This document shows, one piece after another, positions 20,020 to 29,150 of a stretch of DNA of 34,823 bases. The stretch is from Gammaproteobacteria bacterium. GTDB lineage: Bacteria; Pseudomonadota; Gammaproteobacteria; Xanthomonadales; Wenzhouxiangellaceae. The stretch's first letter is position 1. Each line of letters starts with the position of its first letter. The translations under genes were made by a program, and so were the position numbers. The DNA lies in the NCBI GenBank assembly GCA_003561495.1, contig PWWM01000251.1, forward strand, positions 1 to 34,823, given 5' to 3'. The notes below the pieces were generated by a model. The model did not search any database. It saw nothing but the letters and a program-made list of their open reading frames with translations, and had not been told where the DNA came from.

Positions 20020-20636
20020 ACACCGAATGGCCCGAACTGGACTGGGACAAGATCGACGGACTGACGCCGGCGATCATCCAGGATGCCGGCGATGGCCGGG
20101 TACTGATGCTGGGTTACATGAACCCTCAAGCCCTGAAAGTCACCCTCGAGTCCGGCCGCGTGACCTTTTTCTCACGCAGCAAGCAGCGCCTGTGGACCAA
20201 GGGCGAGACCTCCGGTCACTTCCTGGAACTGGTCGATATCCGTTGCGACTGCGATCGCGACACACTATTGATCCAGGCTCGACCCCACGGACCCACCTGT
20301 CACCTGGGCACCACCACCTGCTTTGGCGAGACTCACTGGCCGGCGATCGGCCAACTCAACCGACTGGAACGAACCATCCATGAGCGCGCACAGGACGGTT
20401 CCGAGTCCAGTTATACCCGCAAGCTGCTTGAACGCGGCGCCGAGCGCTGCGCCCAGAAAGTCGGCGAAGAAGGCGTGGAAGTCGCGCTGGCCGCAGCGAC
20501 CGGCGAAAGGGAAAAACTCGCCGAGGAAGCCGCCGACCTGCTCTATCACCTGCTGGTTTGCCTGAAATCAGTCGATGTCGATCTCGACCAGGTCCTTGAA
20601 GTCCTGAAAAGCCGGCACCGTTCAGTCACCCAGTAA
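20016..20636 (+). CDS. hisI: Bifunctional phosphoribosyl-AMP cyclohydrolase / phosphoribosyl-ATP pyrophosphatase
   Basis: His[52 protein letters not shown]; His[43 protein letters not shown]. Confidence 0.98.
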   Translation: MNTEWPELDWDKIDGLTPAIIQDAGDGRVLMLGYMNPQALKVTLESGRVTFFSRSKQRLWTKGETSGHFLELVDIRCDCDRDTLLIQARPHGPTCHLGTTTCFGETHWPAIGQLNRLERTIHERAQDGSESSYTRKLLERGAERCAQKVGEEGVEVALAAATGEREKLAEEAADLLYHLLVCLKSVDVDLDQVLEVLKSRHRSVTQ

Positions 20637-21395
20637 CTGGGGGTCAACCGCCGGCTTGGCCTGGATCTCGGGACGGGCAAAGTAGAAACCCTGGAAGTGA
20701 TCCACTCCGGCACACTGCTTGAGCCACTCGACTTCCTCGGCACGTTCGACACCGGCGGCGATGACGCCAATATCCAGCGCTCGGCAGGTCGCCACCATGC
20801 CCAGCACCATGGCCTGGCGCCGACGGCTGGAATGGATCCCGTTGATGACTTCGCGATCCAGCTTGATGAAGTGCGGCCGAAACACCACCAGCCGTTTCAG
20901 ACCGGCCTCGCCGGTACCGAAATTGTCGGCCAGCACCCGAAACCCGGCGTCCTCGGCCTTGTCGTGTGCCGCCGCCAGCTCACGTGGGTTGCCCAGTCGC
21001 GCCAGGCTGGAGAATTCCAGCACGATCCGACCACGATCAAAACCGGCCCGGTCGGCCTTCCGGCGAGGGACCGCCAGCATCTGATCAACGTTGCCCGGAG
21101 TGATCTGGGTGCAATTGAGAAAAAGGTTGGAGCCTATGCCCAACGCGGCGGCATCCTGTATGGCGCGGGTACGACAGGCCTGATCGAAGTAGGCCAGGTT
21201 TTCCGGTCTCACATTGGCAATGATGCTGCTGGCCGGTTCACCGGAACGACCGCGAACCAGCGCCTCGTAGCCGAACACCCGCCCGACGCCAAGCTGGACA
21301 AGCGGCTGAAAGGCAAACTCGATGCCAACCCCGATGACTTCGGTGTAGTCGTCAAGTTTCGGGTCGTGATCGGTGGCCATGGTTGCCTCGAACAT
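20622..21395 (-). CDS. EAL-domain protein, probably degenerate
   Basis: FQPLVQLGVGRVFGYEALVRGRSG, NLFLNCTQ, VLEFSSLA, VLADNFGTGEAGLKRL, FIKLDREVINGI, IAAGVERAEEVEWL, QGFYFARP. Start 21395 (or 21380) chosen over the TTG at 21473. Confidence 0.88.
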   Translation of the reverse strand: MFEATMATDHDPKLDDYTEVIGVGIEFAFQPLVQLGVGRVFGYEALVRGRSGEPASSIIANVRPENLAYFDQACRTRAIQDAAALGIGSNLFLNCTQITPGNVDQMLAVPRRKADRAGFDRGRIVLEFSSLARLGNPRELAAAHDKAEDAGFRVLADNFGTGEAGLKRLVVFRPHFIKLDREVINGIHSSRRRQAMVLGMVATCRALDIGVIAAGVERAEEVEWLKQCAGVDHFQGFYFARPEIQAKPAVDPQLLGD

Positions 21396-21631
21396 AAGTC
21401 GATTCCCTGTTGAATTGTAAGCGTTGATAGTCAGGAAAACAGAAATTCCTTTCTCCTGCCAACGATAATTCAACTTTCATGCCAACGTGTTGAACCTGAT
21501 GGGTGGATCACGCCCGAACCAGCAAAACGAGCCGATGTTTTACCAGTCAGTGACTGGCTCAGTTCTGAATCATGACTCGTCGGGACCATTCCGACCCAAT
21601 CACGACCTGATCGGACCCGAGCCGACCCGAT

Positions 21632-22363
21632 TCAGACAAGAAAGCCGTGGTAATCCTCCAGCGCGTCGGCCAGCGCGGCTTCGTACAGTTTTCGACCATG
21701 TTCACGACGGGCCAGGCCGGATTCAGCGCCGATGCGGCCATCCGGGAAATGTTTGCGATAATCGCTGGCATCGCGAATCGGCCCCTCAGGCGCGCGCTCG
21801 GGATCCAGTGGCACGTCCCGTACCTGGTCGGGATAGGCATGCCAGGTCAGGGAAATCTCCGACGGGGTGGCGTGCGAACCCTCGGCATCGCCGAACAATT
21901 CACGACTCAGACGGGTGACGCGCTTGCCGGCAAACCAGTTGGCCAGTTTCAGGTGCAATCCACCGGCCTGGCCGGACAGGCTGGATTCGGCATAGACCTC
22001 GGCAAAGGCGGCGTTGACGGTGGCGATGTTGCCACCGTGGCCATTGAGAAAGTAAATGCGTTCGAACCCCTGGACGGCCAGCGACCCGACGACATCGACC
22101 ACGACCGCCATCAGCGTCGAGGGTTTCAGTGTGATTGACCCGGGAAAGCCGAGATGATGCTGGGCCATGCCGATGCTCAAGGTCGGGCCAATCAGAATGC
22201 CTTCGGCATGCATTCCCTCGGCAATGATTTCCGGGCACAGTGCATCGGTGCCGATCAACCCGGTCGGGCCGTGCTGCTCGGTCGAACCGATCGGGATGAC
22301 GATGCCGCGAGATTGCTCCAGATACTTTTCAATCTCCGGCCATGTGGACAGTTGTAGTTTCAT
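21632..22363 (-). CDS. Creatininase family protein
   Basis: MKLQLSTWPEIEKYLEQSRGIVIPIGSTEQHGPTGLIGTDALCPEII, GMAQHHLGFPGSITL, YFLNGHGGNIATVNAAFAE; start at 22363. Confidence 0.93.
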   Translation of the reverse strand: MKLQLSTWPEIEKYLEQSRGIVIPIGSTEQHGPTGLIGTDALCPEIIAEGMHAEGILIGPTLSIGMAQHHLGFPGSITLKPSTLMAVVVDVVGSLAVQGFERIYFLNGHGGNIATVNAAFAEVYAESSLSGQAGGLHLKLANWFAGKRVTRLSRELFGDAEGSHATPSEISLTWHAYPDQVRDVPLDPERAPEGPIRDASDYRKHFPDGRIGAESGLARREHGRKLYEAALADALEDYHGFLV

Positions 22364-22406
22364 GGCTGGATTATAAAGGGGGTGGGGTGTGGGGGCTGGG
22401 CGCCGA

Positions 22407-22447
22407 GTGGTATTTGACCGATCAGTCCGTGATCGGTCGGATACCAC
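22407..22447. repeat. 18-bp stem-loop with 5-nt loop
   Basis: GTGGTATTTGACCGATCA-gtccg-TGATCGGTCGGATACCAC; 16 Watson-Crick plus 2 G.U pairs when read as plus-strand RNA. Confidence 0.9.
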
Positions 22448-22468
22448 CCGATGCTTACCCAAAAAAAC

Positions 22469-23197
22469 CTAATCGATACGCGGCAGAATCTCTTCCCATA
22501 GATCTCGCCAGACCGACCAGCGATGGCCACCCGGGCGGGTGATGACCTGGTCGGAATCGACCAGCTCGGCCAGCAGGCGATTGCCGCGGGCCATGCGATC
22601 ACTTTCACCCCACCCCAGCCAGATGGTCTGGTCCAGGCCATCGCGCAAACAGACCCACAAGTCACGTTCGAAGTCCCGACCGGCATCGCCCGGCTGCCAG
22701 TCGGCCGGACCCCCGGCATCCTCGATTTCGGAAAGTATGGCGCGACCGCCCAGATGCGGGGCCAGGGCGATCACCCCGGTCACGGACTCGGCATCACCCA
22801 GGCAACTGTAAAGCAGGCCTCCGAAGCCGCCCAGCGAGGGACCCGAAATCCAGATGTCGCGGTAGCCCTGCTCCACGGCCGGATGGATCACATCGACTTC
22901 AAGGCGCTCGACAAAACTGCGCTCGCGGTAGTAGCCCATGTGCGCATCGACCACCACCACATCCCAGTCAGGCTGAAGTTGACCGACCAGATCGACCACC
23001 CCCTGGCGTTCGAATCCGTCGCCGCGATCACGGGCGCCGGGCAACAGCACCAGCAGGGTGGCCGAGCGCTGGTCACTGTCGGCCGGGAACCAGGACTGCG
23101 GCAATTGATCTTCCGTAGTGCGCAGCCCGGCACAGGCAGTCAACGACAGCGCCAGAACAACCAGCGCAACCCGAAAAAACCCCCGGCTGAAGTTCAT
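22469..23197 (-). CDS. Putative lipoprotein, alpha/beta hydrolase fold
   Basis: MNFSRGFFRVALVVLALSLTACAG lipobox; LLVLLPGARDRGDGFERQG, DIWISGPSLGGFGGLLYS (nucleophile elbow-like GPSLGG). Confidence 0.8.
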   Translation of the reverse strand: MNFSRGFFRVALVVLALSLTACAGLRTTEDQLPQSWFPADSDQRSATLLVLLPGARDRGDGFERQGVVDLVGQLQPDWDVVVVDAHMGYYRERSFVERLEVDVIHPAVEQGYRDIWISGPSLGGFGGLLYSCLGDAESVTGVIALAPHLGGRAILSEIEDAGGPADWQPGDAGRDFERDLWVCLRDGLDQTIWLGWGESDRMARGNRLLAELVDSDQVITRPGGHRWSVWRDLWEEILPRID

Positions 23198-23215
23198 GAA
23201 TCGCTCAACTCATCT

Positions 23216-23632
23216 TCAGCGTGAGTCACGCTGAGCGCGCGCCAGCTGGGAACGAATATCGCCAACCAGGTTGTCGATCCAGGCCAGGTAGTTATTGTGA
23301 ATCACCACGCGGCCATCCCTGCGCTCGGTGTACCGCAGCTCCTCGGAATCGCGGTAGCTGATCTTGATCTCATCTTCGCCGATGTCAATGCCGATTTGCG
23401 CCCAGTGCGCACGCACGTACAGATCCGCGATGATGAAATCGTCCCCTTCCTCGGCGACCGTCCAGTCACGGGCGTACATGGCATTGATCACCGCATCCTT
23501 GGCCGCGGATTGCGACACACCCTGCGGGATGCTGATCGGCGCCGGATCAACCAGGTCGCTGGTACGCAACTGGCCAAACGCCGCGATGGGAACCAGCAGA
23601 AAAAACAGAATAAGCAGGCGATTGATTTTCAT
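23216..23632 (-). CDS. Small secreted protein of unknown function
   Basis: 138 aa; MKINRLLILFFLLVPIAAFGQ signal peptide; VINAMYARDWTVAEEGDDFIIADLYVRAHWAQIGIDIGEDEIKISYRDSEELRY. Confidence 0.75.
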   Translation of the reverse strand: MKINRLLILFFLLVPIAAFGQLRTSDLVDPAPISIPQGVSQSAAKDAVINAMYARDWTVAEEGDDFIIADLYVRAHWAQIGIDIGEDEIKISYRDSEELRYTERRDGRVVIHNNYLAWIDNLVGDIRSQLARAQRDSR

Positions 23633-23811
23633 GACATCTCGCTCCTTATGAATGGAAGTCAGCTTCAACAGAATCGTCAACAATACAATTCCACCACGGA
23701 CAAGAATACTCCTGCGGCGGCAAGAATGCAGTCAAACCACTAGCTTTTGCCATTCAACTACGCAGATTGTCCCTGCTGTCTGCCACAAATCGATCGTGGC
23801 TTGGCCTGAGA

Positions 23812-23841
23812 CGTAGGTCGGGGCTACGTCCCCGACGGACC
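23812..23841 (+). repeat. REP-like element (copy B)
   Basis: CGTAGGTCGGGGCTACGTCCCCGACGGACC; stem GTCGGGG/CCCCGAC, loop CTACGT. Confidence 0.85.
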
Positions 23842-23932
23842 ATCGTGACCTAACCCCCACCAGATCGTTCGCATGCCCGAACCCGAACCAAGCACCGAAA
23901 CACATCGAATTCTTGTCAATATCGGGGATGAT

Positions 23933-23961
23933 GTCCGTCGGGGACGTAGCCCCGATCTACA
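23933..23961 (-). repeat. REP-like element (copy C), inverted relative to copy B
   Basis: Minus strand TGTAGATCGGGGCTACGTCCCCGACGGAC; matches copy B at nearly every position. Confidence 0.85.
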
Positions 23962-23983
23962 GGCATCCCGGCAGGTCAGCACT

Positions 23984-24652
23984 TCAGCGAATTCTTCGAA
24001 GCATGTGCTCGCGCCGGGCCAGACGGGCCCAGAACCGTCCACAAACAAACCAGCACACGTAGGCCGCCTCGCGAATGCTGTGCCAGAGGTTGGCCGGCGT
24101 CGGCCGGAAAGCCCGTTCAGCCGGGACCAGATGAACCTGCATGCCAAGCTGATTGGCAAAGATGCGTAGCCGACCCAGGTGGTAACGGCTCGACAACAAG
24201 TAGGTCGGCGTGTCCTTTTCAATCAGGTCACGGGCATGACGAAGATTCTGCAGGCTGTCGGTGGATTCCTCTTCGAGTTCGATGCGTCCCGGGTCAATGC
24301 CTGCCTGATGCATCAGCCAGTCGCGTCCGGCCGCCGCCTCGGATGGCTGGCCACCCCCCAGAATCACCAGGCGCAGGTCAGGCTGGCCAACGACCAGCTC
24401 GGCCGCACGCTCCAGGCGCTTTCTGAAATCGGGCGAGGGTTGACCCTGATCAAGCTGGTGGCCACACACCAGCATCACTCCCTCGGTCGGCCTGACGTTG
24501 GCCGCCAGCATCCAGCGCCATACCCACAGCCAGGCCACCAGCCAGCTCAGACCGACACTGAGGATCAGCATGATCAAGGCGACCACCAGCGATTCACGCA
24601 CGGCCGGATCACGCCACACCTCACCCGGCGTGCGCGGCGTTGACTGATTCAT
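23984..24652 (-). CDS. YdcF/SanA-like DUF218 membrane protein
   Basis: N-terminal TM (ALIMLILSVGLSWLVAWLWVWRW), VMLVCGHQLDQGQPSPDFRKRLERAAELV, LRLVILGGGQPSEAAAGRDWLMHQAGIDPGRIELEEESTDSLQNLRHA. Confidence 0.85.
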   Translation of the reverse strand: MNQSTPRTPGEVWRDPAVRESLVVALIMLILSVGLSWLVAWLWVWRWMLAANVRPTEGVMLVCGHQLDQGQPSPDFRKRLERAAELVVGQPDLRLVILGGGQPSEAAAGRDWLMHQAGIDPGRIELEEESTDSLQNLRHARDLIEKDTPTYLLSSRYHLGRLRIFANQLGMQVHLVPAERAFRPTPANLWHSIREAAYVCWFVCGRFWARLARREHMLRRIR

Positions 24653-24744
24653 GCGCCTTACTCCCCGAACCCGGTCGAATTGCGCATCGCCGGTTCATCC
24701 GGGTTATGATTTGTGACGATTTCGTGGATCAAGATGAATTTCCC

Positions 24745-25920
24745 GTGCATGTAACGTCCATGACCCTGTCGTGCGCAGCTGGCCAGGGTCTCGCCGCACT
24801 CCGTCAAGCCTTGGCCGAGCAACGCTCCGGTCTGCGCACCAATGATTTTCCCGGTTGCGAACTCGACACCTGGATCGGTCGGGTCAGTGGTGTTGAGGAT
24901 ATCCGATTCGACCCCGACCTGGCCGAGTACGATTGTCGCAACAATCGCCTGGCCCTGATCGGCCTGGAGCAGGATGGTTTCGTTCAGGCCGCCGAAGCAC
25001 TCAGGAAACGATACGGTCGCGAACGCATCGCCTGCGTGATCGGCACCAGCACCGCCGGAATCGGCACCACGGAAGCCGCCTATCGTGACCTGGGCGAGGA
25101 CGAACACTTCGACCCGGCCTACCTGTTGCCGCGCGTGCATACCCCGCACACATCGGCCGCGTTTGTCGCCAGGGTCCTGGGACTGAACGGGCCGGTGGTG
25201 ACTATCTCCACAGCCTGCTCCTCCAGCGCCAAGGTCTTTGCCACCGCGGCCCGCCTGGTCGATGCCGGCCTGGCCGATGCCGCCGTGGTCGGCGGCGTCG
25301 ACAGCTTGTGTCTGTCGGTGCTCTATGGCTTTCATTCTCTGGAGCTGGTGTCCGATCAGCCCTGCCGCCCCTTCGACCGCGCCCGCAAGGGCCTGAGCCT
25401 GGGTGAGGGTGCCGGTTTCGCTATCCTGGAAAAAACGCCCGAGCAATCACTCGGACGCCTGCTGGGCTGGGGCGAAAGCTCCGATGCCCACCACATGGCC
25501 TCACCGCATCCTGAAGGCGCCGGGGCCGGGGCCGCCATGGCCGGGGCCCTGAAACGTGCCGGCCTGGACCCGCAAGCCATTGGCTATATCAATTGCCACG
25601 GCACGGCCACCCCCCTCAATGACCAGGTCGAAGCCCGGGCCATACGTCGCATCTTTCCGACGCCACCTCCGGCGGCCTCGACCAAGGGCTGGACCGGCCA
25701 CACGCTGGGTGCGGCCGGCATTGCCGAGTCGGTCTTCAGTCTGCTGGCGCTCAATGATGGCTACCTGCCCGCCGGTCTGAACCTGACCGAACCGGAACCC
25801 GACTGGGAGGATTTCATCCTGCTTGAGCCGGTCGAAAAGCAGATCGATGCGGTGCTCAGCAATTCGTTTGGCTTCGGCGGCAGCAACTGTGCCCTGATTT
25901 TCGGGCGGGAAGGCGCATGA
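24745..25920 (+). CDS. Beta-ketoacyl-ACP synthase (KAS I/II family), aryl-polyene type
   Basis: VTISTACSSSAKVFATAARL (Cys), INCHGTATPLND (His), KGWTGHTLGAAGIAE (His), NSFGFGGSNCALIF. ORF runs from 24640 but 24640-24652 overlaps the divergent gene; start likely GTG 24745 or ATG 24760. Confidence 0.93.
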   Translation: MHVTSMTLSCAAGQGLAALRQALAEQRSGLRTNDFPGCELDTWIGRVSGVEDIRFDPDLAEYDCRNNRLALIGLEQDGFVQAAEALRKRYGRERIACVIGTSTAGIGTTEAAYRDLGEDEHFDPAYLLPRVHTPHTSAAFVARVLGLNGPVVTISTACSSSAKVFATAARLVDAGLADAAVVGGVDSLCLSVLYGFHSLELVSDQPCRPFDRARKGLSLGEGAGFAILEKTPEQSLGRLLGWGESSDAHHMASPHPEGAGAGAAMAGALKRAGLDPQAIGYINCHGTATPLNDQVEARAIRRIFPTPPPAASTKGWTGHTLGAAGIAESVFSLLALNDGYLPAGLNLTEPEPDWEDFILLEPVEKQIDAVLSNSFGFGGSNCALIFGREGA

Positions 25921-26708
25921 ATATCGACTTCGACATACTCGGCGCCGGAATCTGCGCACCCGGATTGCCGGACTGGGAAGCCTTGCTTACCGCCCTGGCC
26001 GGCCGGGGTCTGAGTGAAGACCGCAAGGCCCAGCCATCGGCGCTTTTGTCACCACGCGAGCGCCGCCGGGCGCCGGCGGCGGTCAAGCTCAGTTTCGCCG
26101 CCGCCGAACAGGCCTGCGCCATGGCCGGGCTGGAACCGGCCGAACCGGTGGCCGTGTTCAGCTCGGGCATGGGCGACCTGCAAATCACCGATTACATGTG
26201 CCGCACCCTGGCTGAACAACCTGACCTGCTCTCCCCGACCCGGTTCCATAATTCGGTGCACAACGCTGCTTCCGGCTACTGGTCGATCGGCGCCGGAGCC
26301 ACCGGCGATGTGACCGCAGTTTCAGGCTGGCGCGACAGCGCCCTGGTCGGTCTGCTCGAGTGCCTGTCGAGGATCCACCATGAGCAGCAACCGGTTTTGC
26401 TGGTGGTCTACGACGATGTCGCCTGCGGTCCGATGCGCGACCTGTGGCCGACCGAACAGCCATTCTGCGCCGCCATGGTGATGGCCCGGCCCGGCAATTC
26501 GGCAGCCGTGTCCCGATTGCAGGCCACCGTCGGTCGTGACCGCGATCCACACGACGAGCTGCCCGAGCCGCTGCAAGCGCGCATCGTCGACAACCCGGCG
26601 GCACGCATCCTTCCGCTAATGGCCCTGGTCGCGGGCCACACCTCGGGTCCCGTCACCCTGGCCGGCGAGCAGGGGCTCAGCCTGGAATTTCAGGTGCCCA
26701 TTCCGTGA
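25917..26708 (+). CDS. Beta-ketoacyl synthase-like chain length factor (ketoacyl-synt_2 type)
   Basis: 263 aa; VAVFSSGMGDLQITDYMCRTLAEQPDLLSPTRFHNSVHNAASGYWSIGAGATG is KS-like but the Cys nucleophile region is replaced; 4-bp overlap with the KS gene. Confidence 0.85.
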   Translation: MNIDFDILGAGICAPGLPDWEALLTALAGRGLSEDRKAQPSALLSPRERRRAPAAVKLSFAAAEQACAMAGLEPAEPVAVFSSGMGDLQITDYMCRTLAEQPDLLSPTRFHNSVHNAASGYWSIGAGATGDVTAVSGWRDSALVGLLECLSRIHHEQQPVLLVVYDDVACGPMRDLWPTEQPFCAAMVMARPGNSAAVSRLQATVGRDRDPHDELPEPLQARIVDNPAARILPLMALVAGHTSGPVTLAGEQGLSLEFQVPIP

Positions 26709-27454
26709 AAACCGCGGTTGTAATCCCGGCGCGCAATGAACAGCGCACCATCCGTGAGGTGGTCGCGGCTGCCCGCGACCAGGTCGACCAGGTCATTGTC
26801 GTCGACGATGGCTCGACCGACCGCACCTTGGAATGCCTGGAAGGATTGACCGTCGATATCGTTCGGCACGAGCACTCGCGCGGCAAGGCCGCGGCCCTGG
26901 CCACCGGTTTCGAGCACGCGCTGGTCGGTGACTGTGACTGGGTCATCACCCTGGACGGTGACGGCCAGCACGACCCGGCCGACATCGAGCGTTTGCTGGA
27001 GGCGGCGAATGTCTGGCCGGACCATCTGATCATCGGCGCACGCATCCGCCAGCGCCACCGCCAGCCCGGCATCCGTCGATTCGCCAATCGCTTTGCCGAT
27101 TTCTGGATTTCATGGGCCAGTGGCCAGCGCGTGCCCGACAGTCAGACCGGCTTTCGCGCCTACCCGCGCGCGCTCCTGGAAAAGATCCGACCGTCCACGC
27201 GCAAAAAGCATGGTTTTGTCTTCGAGACCGCCATGCTGATCGACGGCGCGCGCGCCGGTCACCGCTGTGTGGCCGTGCCGATCGACAGCGTTTACCACGA
27301 CAATGCCCGTCCCAGCTATTTCCGTCCGGGGCGGGATGTCTGGGAAATATTCTGGTTCGTGTGGTGGCGGATCTGGCTGTGGGGCTTGTATCTGCCCGGC
27401 CTGTGGCGCATGCTGACCACCAAGACCCGCTTTCACGACCCGAAATCGTCGTGA
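26705..27454 (+). CDS. Glycosyltransferase family 2 (dolichol-phosphate-mannose synthase-like)
   Basis: TAVVIPARNEQRTIREVVAAARDQVDQVIVVDDGSTDRT, VITLDGDGQHDP; C-terminal hydrophobic segment. Confidence 0.92.
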   Translation: MKTAVVIPARNEQRTIREVVAAARDQVDQVIVVDDGSTDRTLECLEGLTVDIVRHEHSRGKAAALATGFEHALVGDCDWVITLDGDGQHDPADIERLLEAANVWPDHLIIGARIRQRHRQPGIRRFANRFADFWISWASGQRVPDSQTGFRAYPRALLEKIRPSTRKKHGFVFETAMLIDGARAGHRCVAVPIDSVYHDNARPSYFRPGRDVWEIFWFVWWRIWLWGLYLPGLWRMLTTKTRFHDPKSS

Positions 27455-27509
27455 AGGAATCCTGTATGTCGTGCCTGTACAATCATCGTTTTGAATCTCC
27501 CAGTTCCTG

Positions 27510-29150
27510 ATGGCCATGCAATCCGACATTGTCATTCTCGGTGGTGGTCTGGCCGGCATGACCCTGGCCCTGCAGATTCGGGGCCGTCACCCCCAGGCAA
27601 CCATCAAAGTCATCGAACGCCGTATTCACCCGGTCCCGGTTTCGGCCCACAAGGTCGGCGAATCCACCGTCGAGATTGGCGCCCATTACCTGGCCGATGT
27701 CATCGATTTGCGCGAACACCTGGAAAGTCATCATCTGCGCAAATATGGCTTGCGCCTGTTTTTCGGCGCCGACAAGACCGGCGACCTGGCTGATGCTGCC
27801 GAACTCGGAGCGAGCCACTTGCTGACCTTGCGCAGCTACCAGATCGATCGCGGCGTGCTGGAAAACCACTTGGCCGAGCGGCTGAAATCCTCCGATATCG
27901 AATTGATCGGCGACGCAACCGTACGCGCCATCGAGCTGGCCGAGGAGACCAACGAGGATGGCCTGCACCAGGTCAGCTACCGGACCGATGGCCAGACCCA
28001 AACGCTACGGGCGCGCTGGGTGGTCGATGCGATGAGCCGGGGTTCAATCATCAAGCGCCACCTCGACCTGTCCGAGGACAACGGTCATGAGTGCTCATCG
28101 GTATGGTTCCGGATCGCTGATCGTATCGATATCGGCCAGTGGAGCGGCAGTGCCGAGTGGCAGCAACGCTGCAATCAGCTGCCGCGCTGGCTGTCGACCA
28201 ACCACCTGGTCGGACCCGGCTACTGGGTCTGGCTGATTCCGCTGGCCTCGGGCTCGACCAGTATCGGCATCGTGTTCGACAATCGCCTGCATGACTTCGA
28301 CCAGCTCAAGACCTGGGAGGGCACCCTGGACTGGCTGGCCGAACACCAGCCGCTGTGTCGGCGGGCCATTGACGAATCGGACGGCCAATTGCAGGATTTT
28401 CTCTACCTGCGCAATTTCTCGCATGGCTGCAAGCAGGTCTTTTCTCCGCGCCGCTGGGCACTGACCGGCGAAGCCGGCGTCTTTCTCGATCCCTTTTATT
28501 CGCCCGGCAGCGATTTCATCGCCATCAGCAACACCTATATCACCGACTTGATCTGTCGCGATCTGGCCGGTGAACCATTCGCCCGCCAGGCCCGGCTCTA
28601 CGAACGCAGCTTTTTCTCCTTTTACCAGTCCTCGCTGCAGCTTTACCGGGATCAGTACCCGTTGTTTGGCCACGCCCGGGCGATGAGCGCCAAGACCATC
28701 TGGGACTATGCCTACTACTGGTCCATTCTGGCGCTGTTTGTGTTTGCCGACCGCCTCACCGACACAAAGTTGTTCCTTCGCAACGGCGTCATCCTCGACC
28801 AGGTCCGTCAACTGCATGACCAGATGCAGGCCATGTTCAGAACCTGGGCCAGCGAAGAAACCGAGGTGAACTCGACGGGTCTGTTCGTCAACCAGTCGGA
28901 ACTGCCGCTGCTGGTTCGTCTCAACCGCGAACTGTCCGAAGTCGCCGATGATGACGATGCCGAGCTGGATGCGCGCCTGGCCGCCAACTGCCGCATGCTG
29001 CATGCGCTGGCCGCTGAAATGCGTGAACTGACGCCGGAGGCAGCCGCCGAATGCGTCAGCCTGCACCGGGTCGATCCGAACCTCGACCAGCCCTTGCTGA
29101 CCGGTTTGCCTGAGCGCTTTGTCCGCGGTTCCGAGCCCGTCGTGGCCTGA
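27510..29150 (+). CDS. FAD-dependent oxidoreductase, tryptophan-halogenase-like
   Basis: DIVILGGGLAGMTLALQI (GxGxxG-type), HKVGESTVEIGAHYL, GYWVWLIPLASGSTSIG (WxWxIP), FLDPFYSPGSDF. Confidence 0.85.
   Translation: MAMQSDIVILGGGLAGMTLALQIRGRHPQATIKVIERRIHPVPVSAHKVGESTVEIGAHYLADVIDLREHLESHHLRKYGLRLFFGADKTGDLADAAELGASHLLTLRSYQIDRGVLENHLAERLKSSDIELIGDATVRAIELAEETNEDGLHQVSYRTDGQTQTLRARWVVDAMSRGSIIKRHLDLSEDNGHECSSVWFRIADRIDIGQWSGSAEWQQRCNQLPRWLSTNHLVGPGYWVWLIPLASGSTSIGIVFDNRLHDFDQLKTWEGTLDWLAEHQPLCRRAIDESDGQLQDFLYLRNFSHGCKQVFSPRRWALTGEAGVFLDPFYSPGSDFIAISNTYITDLICRDLAGEPFARQARLYERSFFSFYQSSLQLYRDQYPLFGHARAMSAKTIWDYAYYWSILALFVFADRLTDTKLFLRNGVILDQVRQLHDQMQAMFRTWASEETEVNSTGLFVNQSELPLLVRLNRELSEVADDDDAELDARLAANCRMLHALAAEMRELTPEAAAECVSLHRVDPNLDQPLLTGLPERFVRGSEPVVA

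Noticed and set aside
23824-24222. 132-aa minus ORF
   Set aside because: Out of frame with the ydcF-like gene and runs through the REP copies; Arg/Cys-rich shadow.
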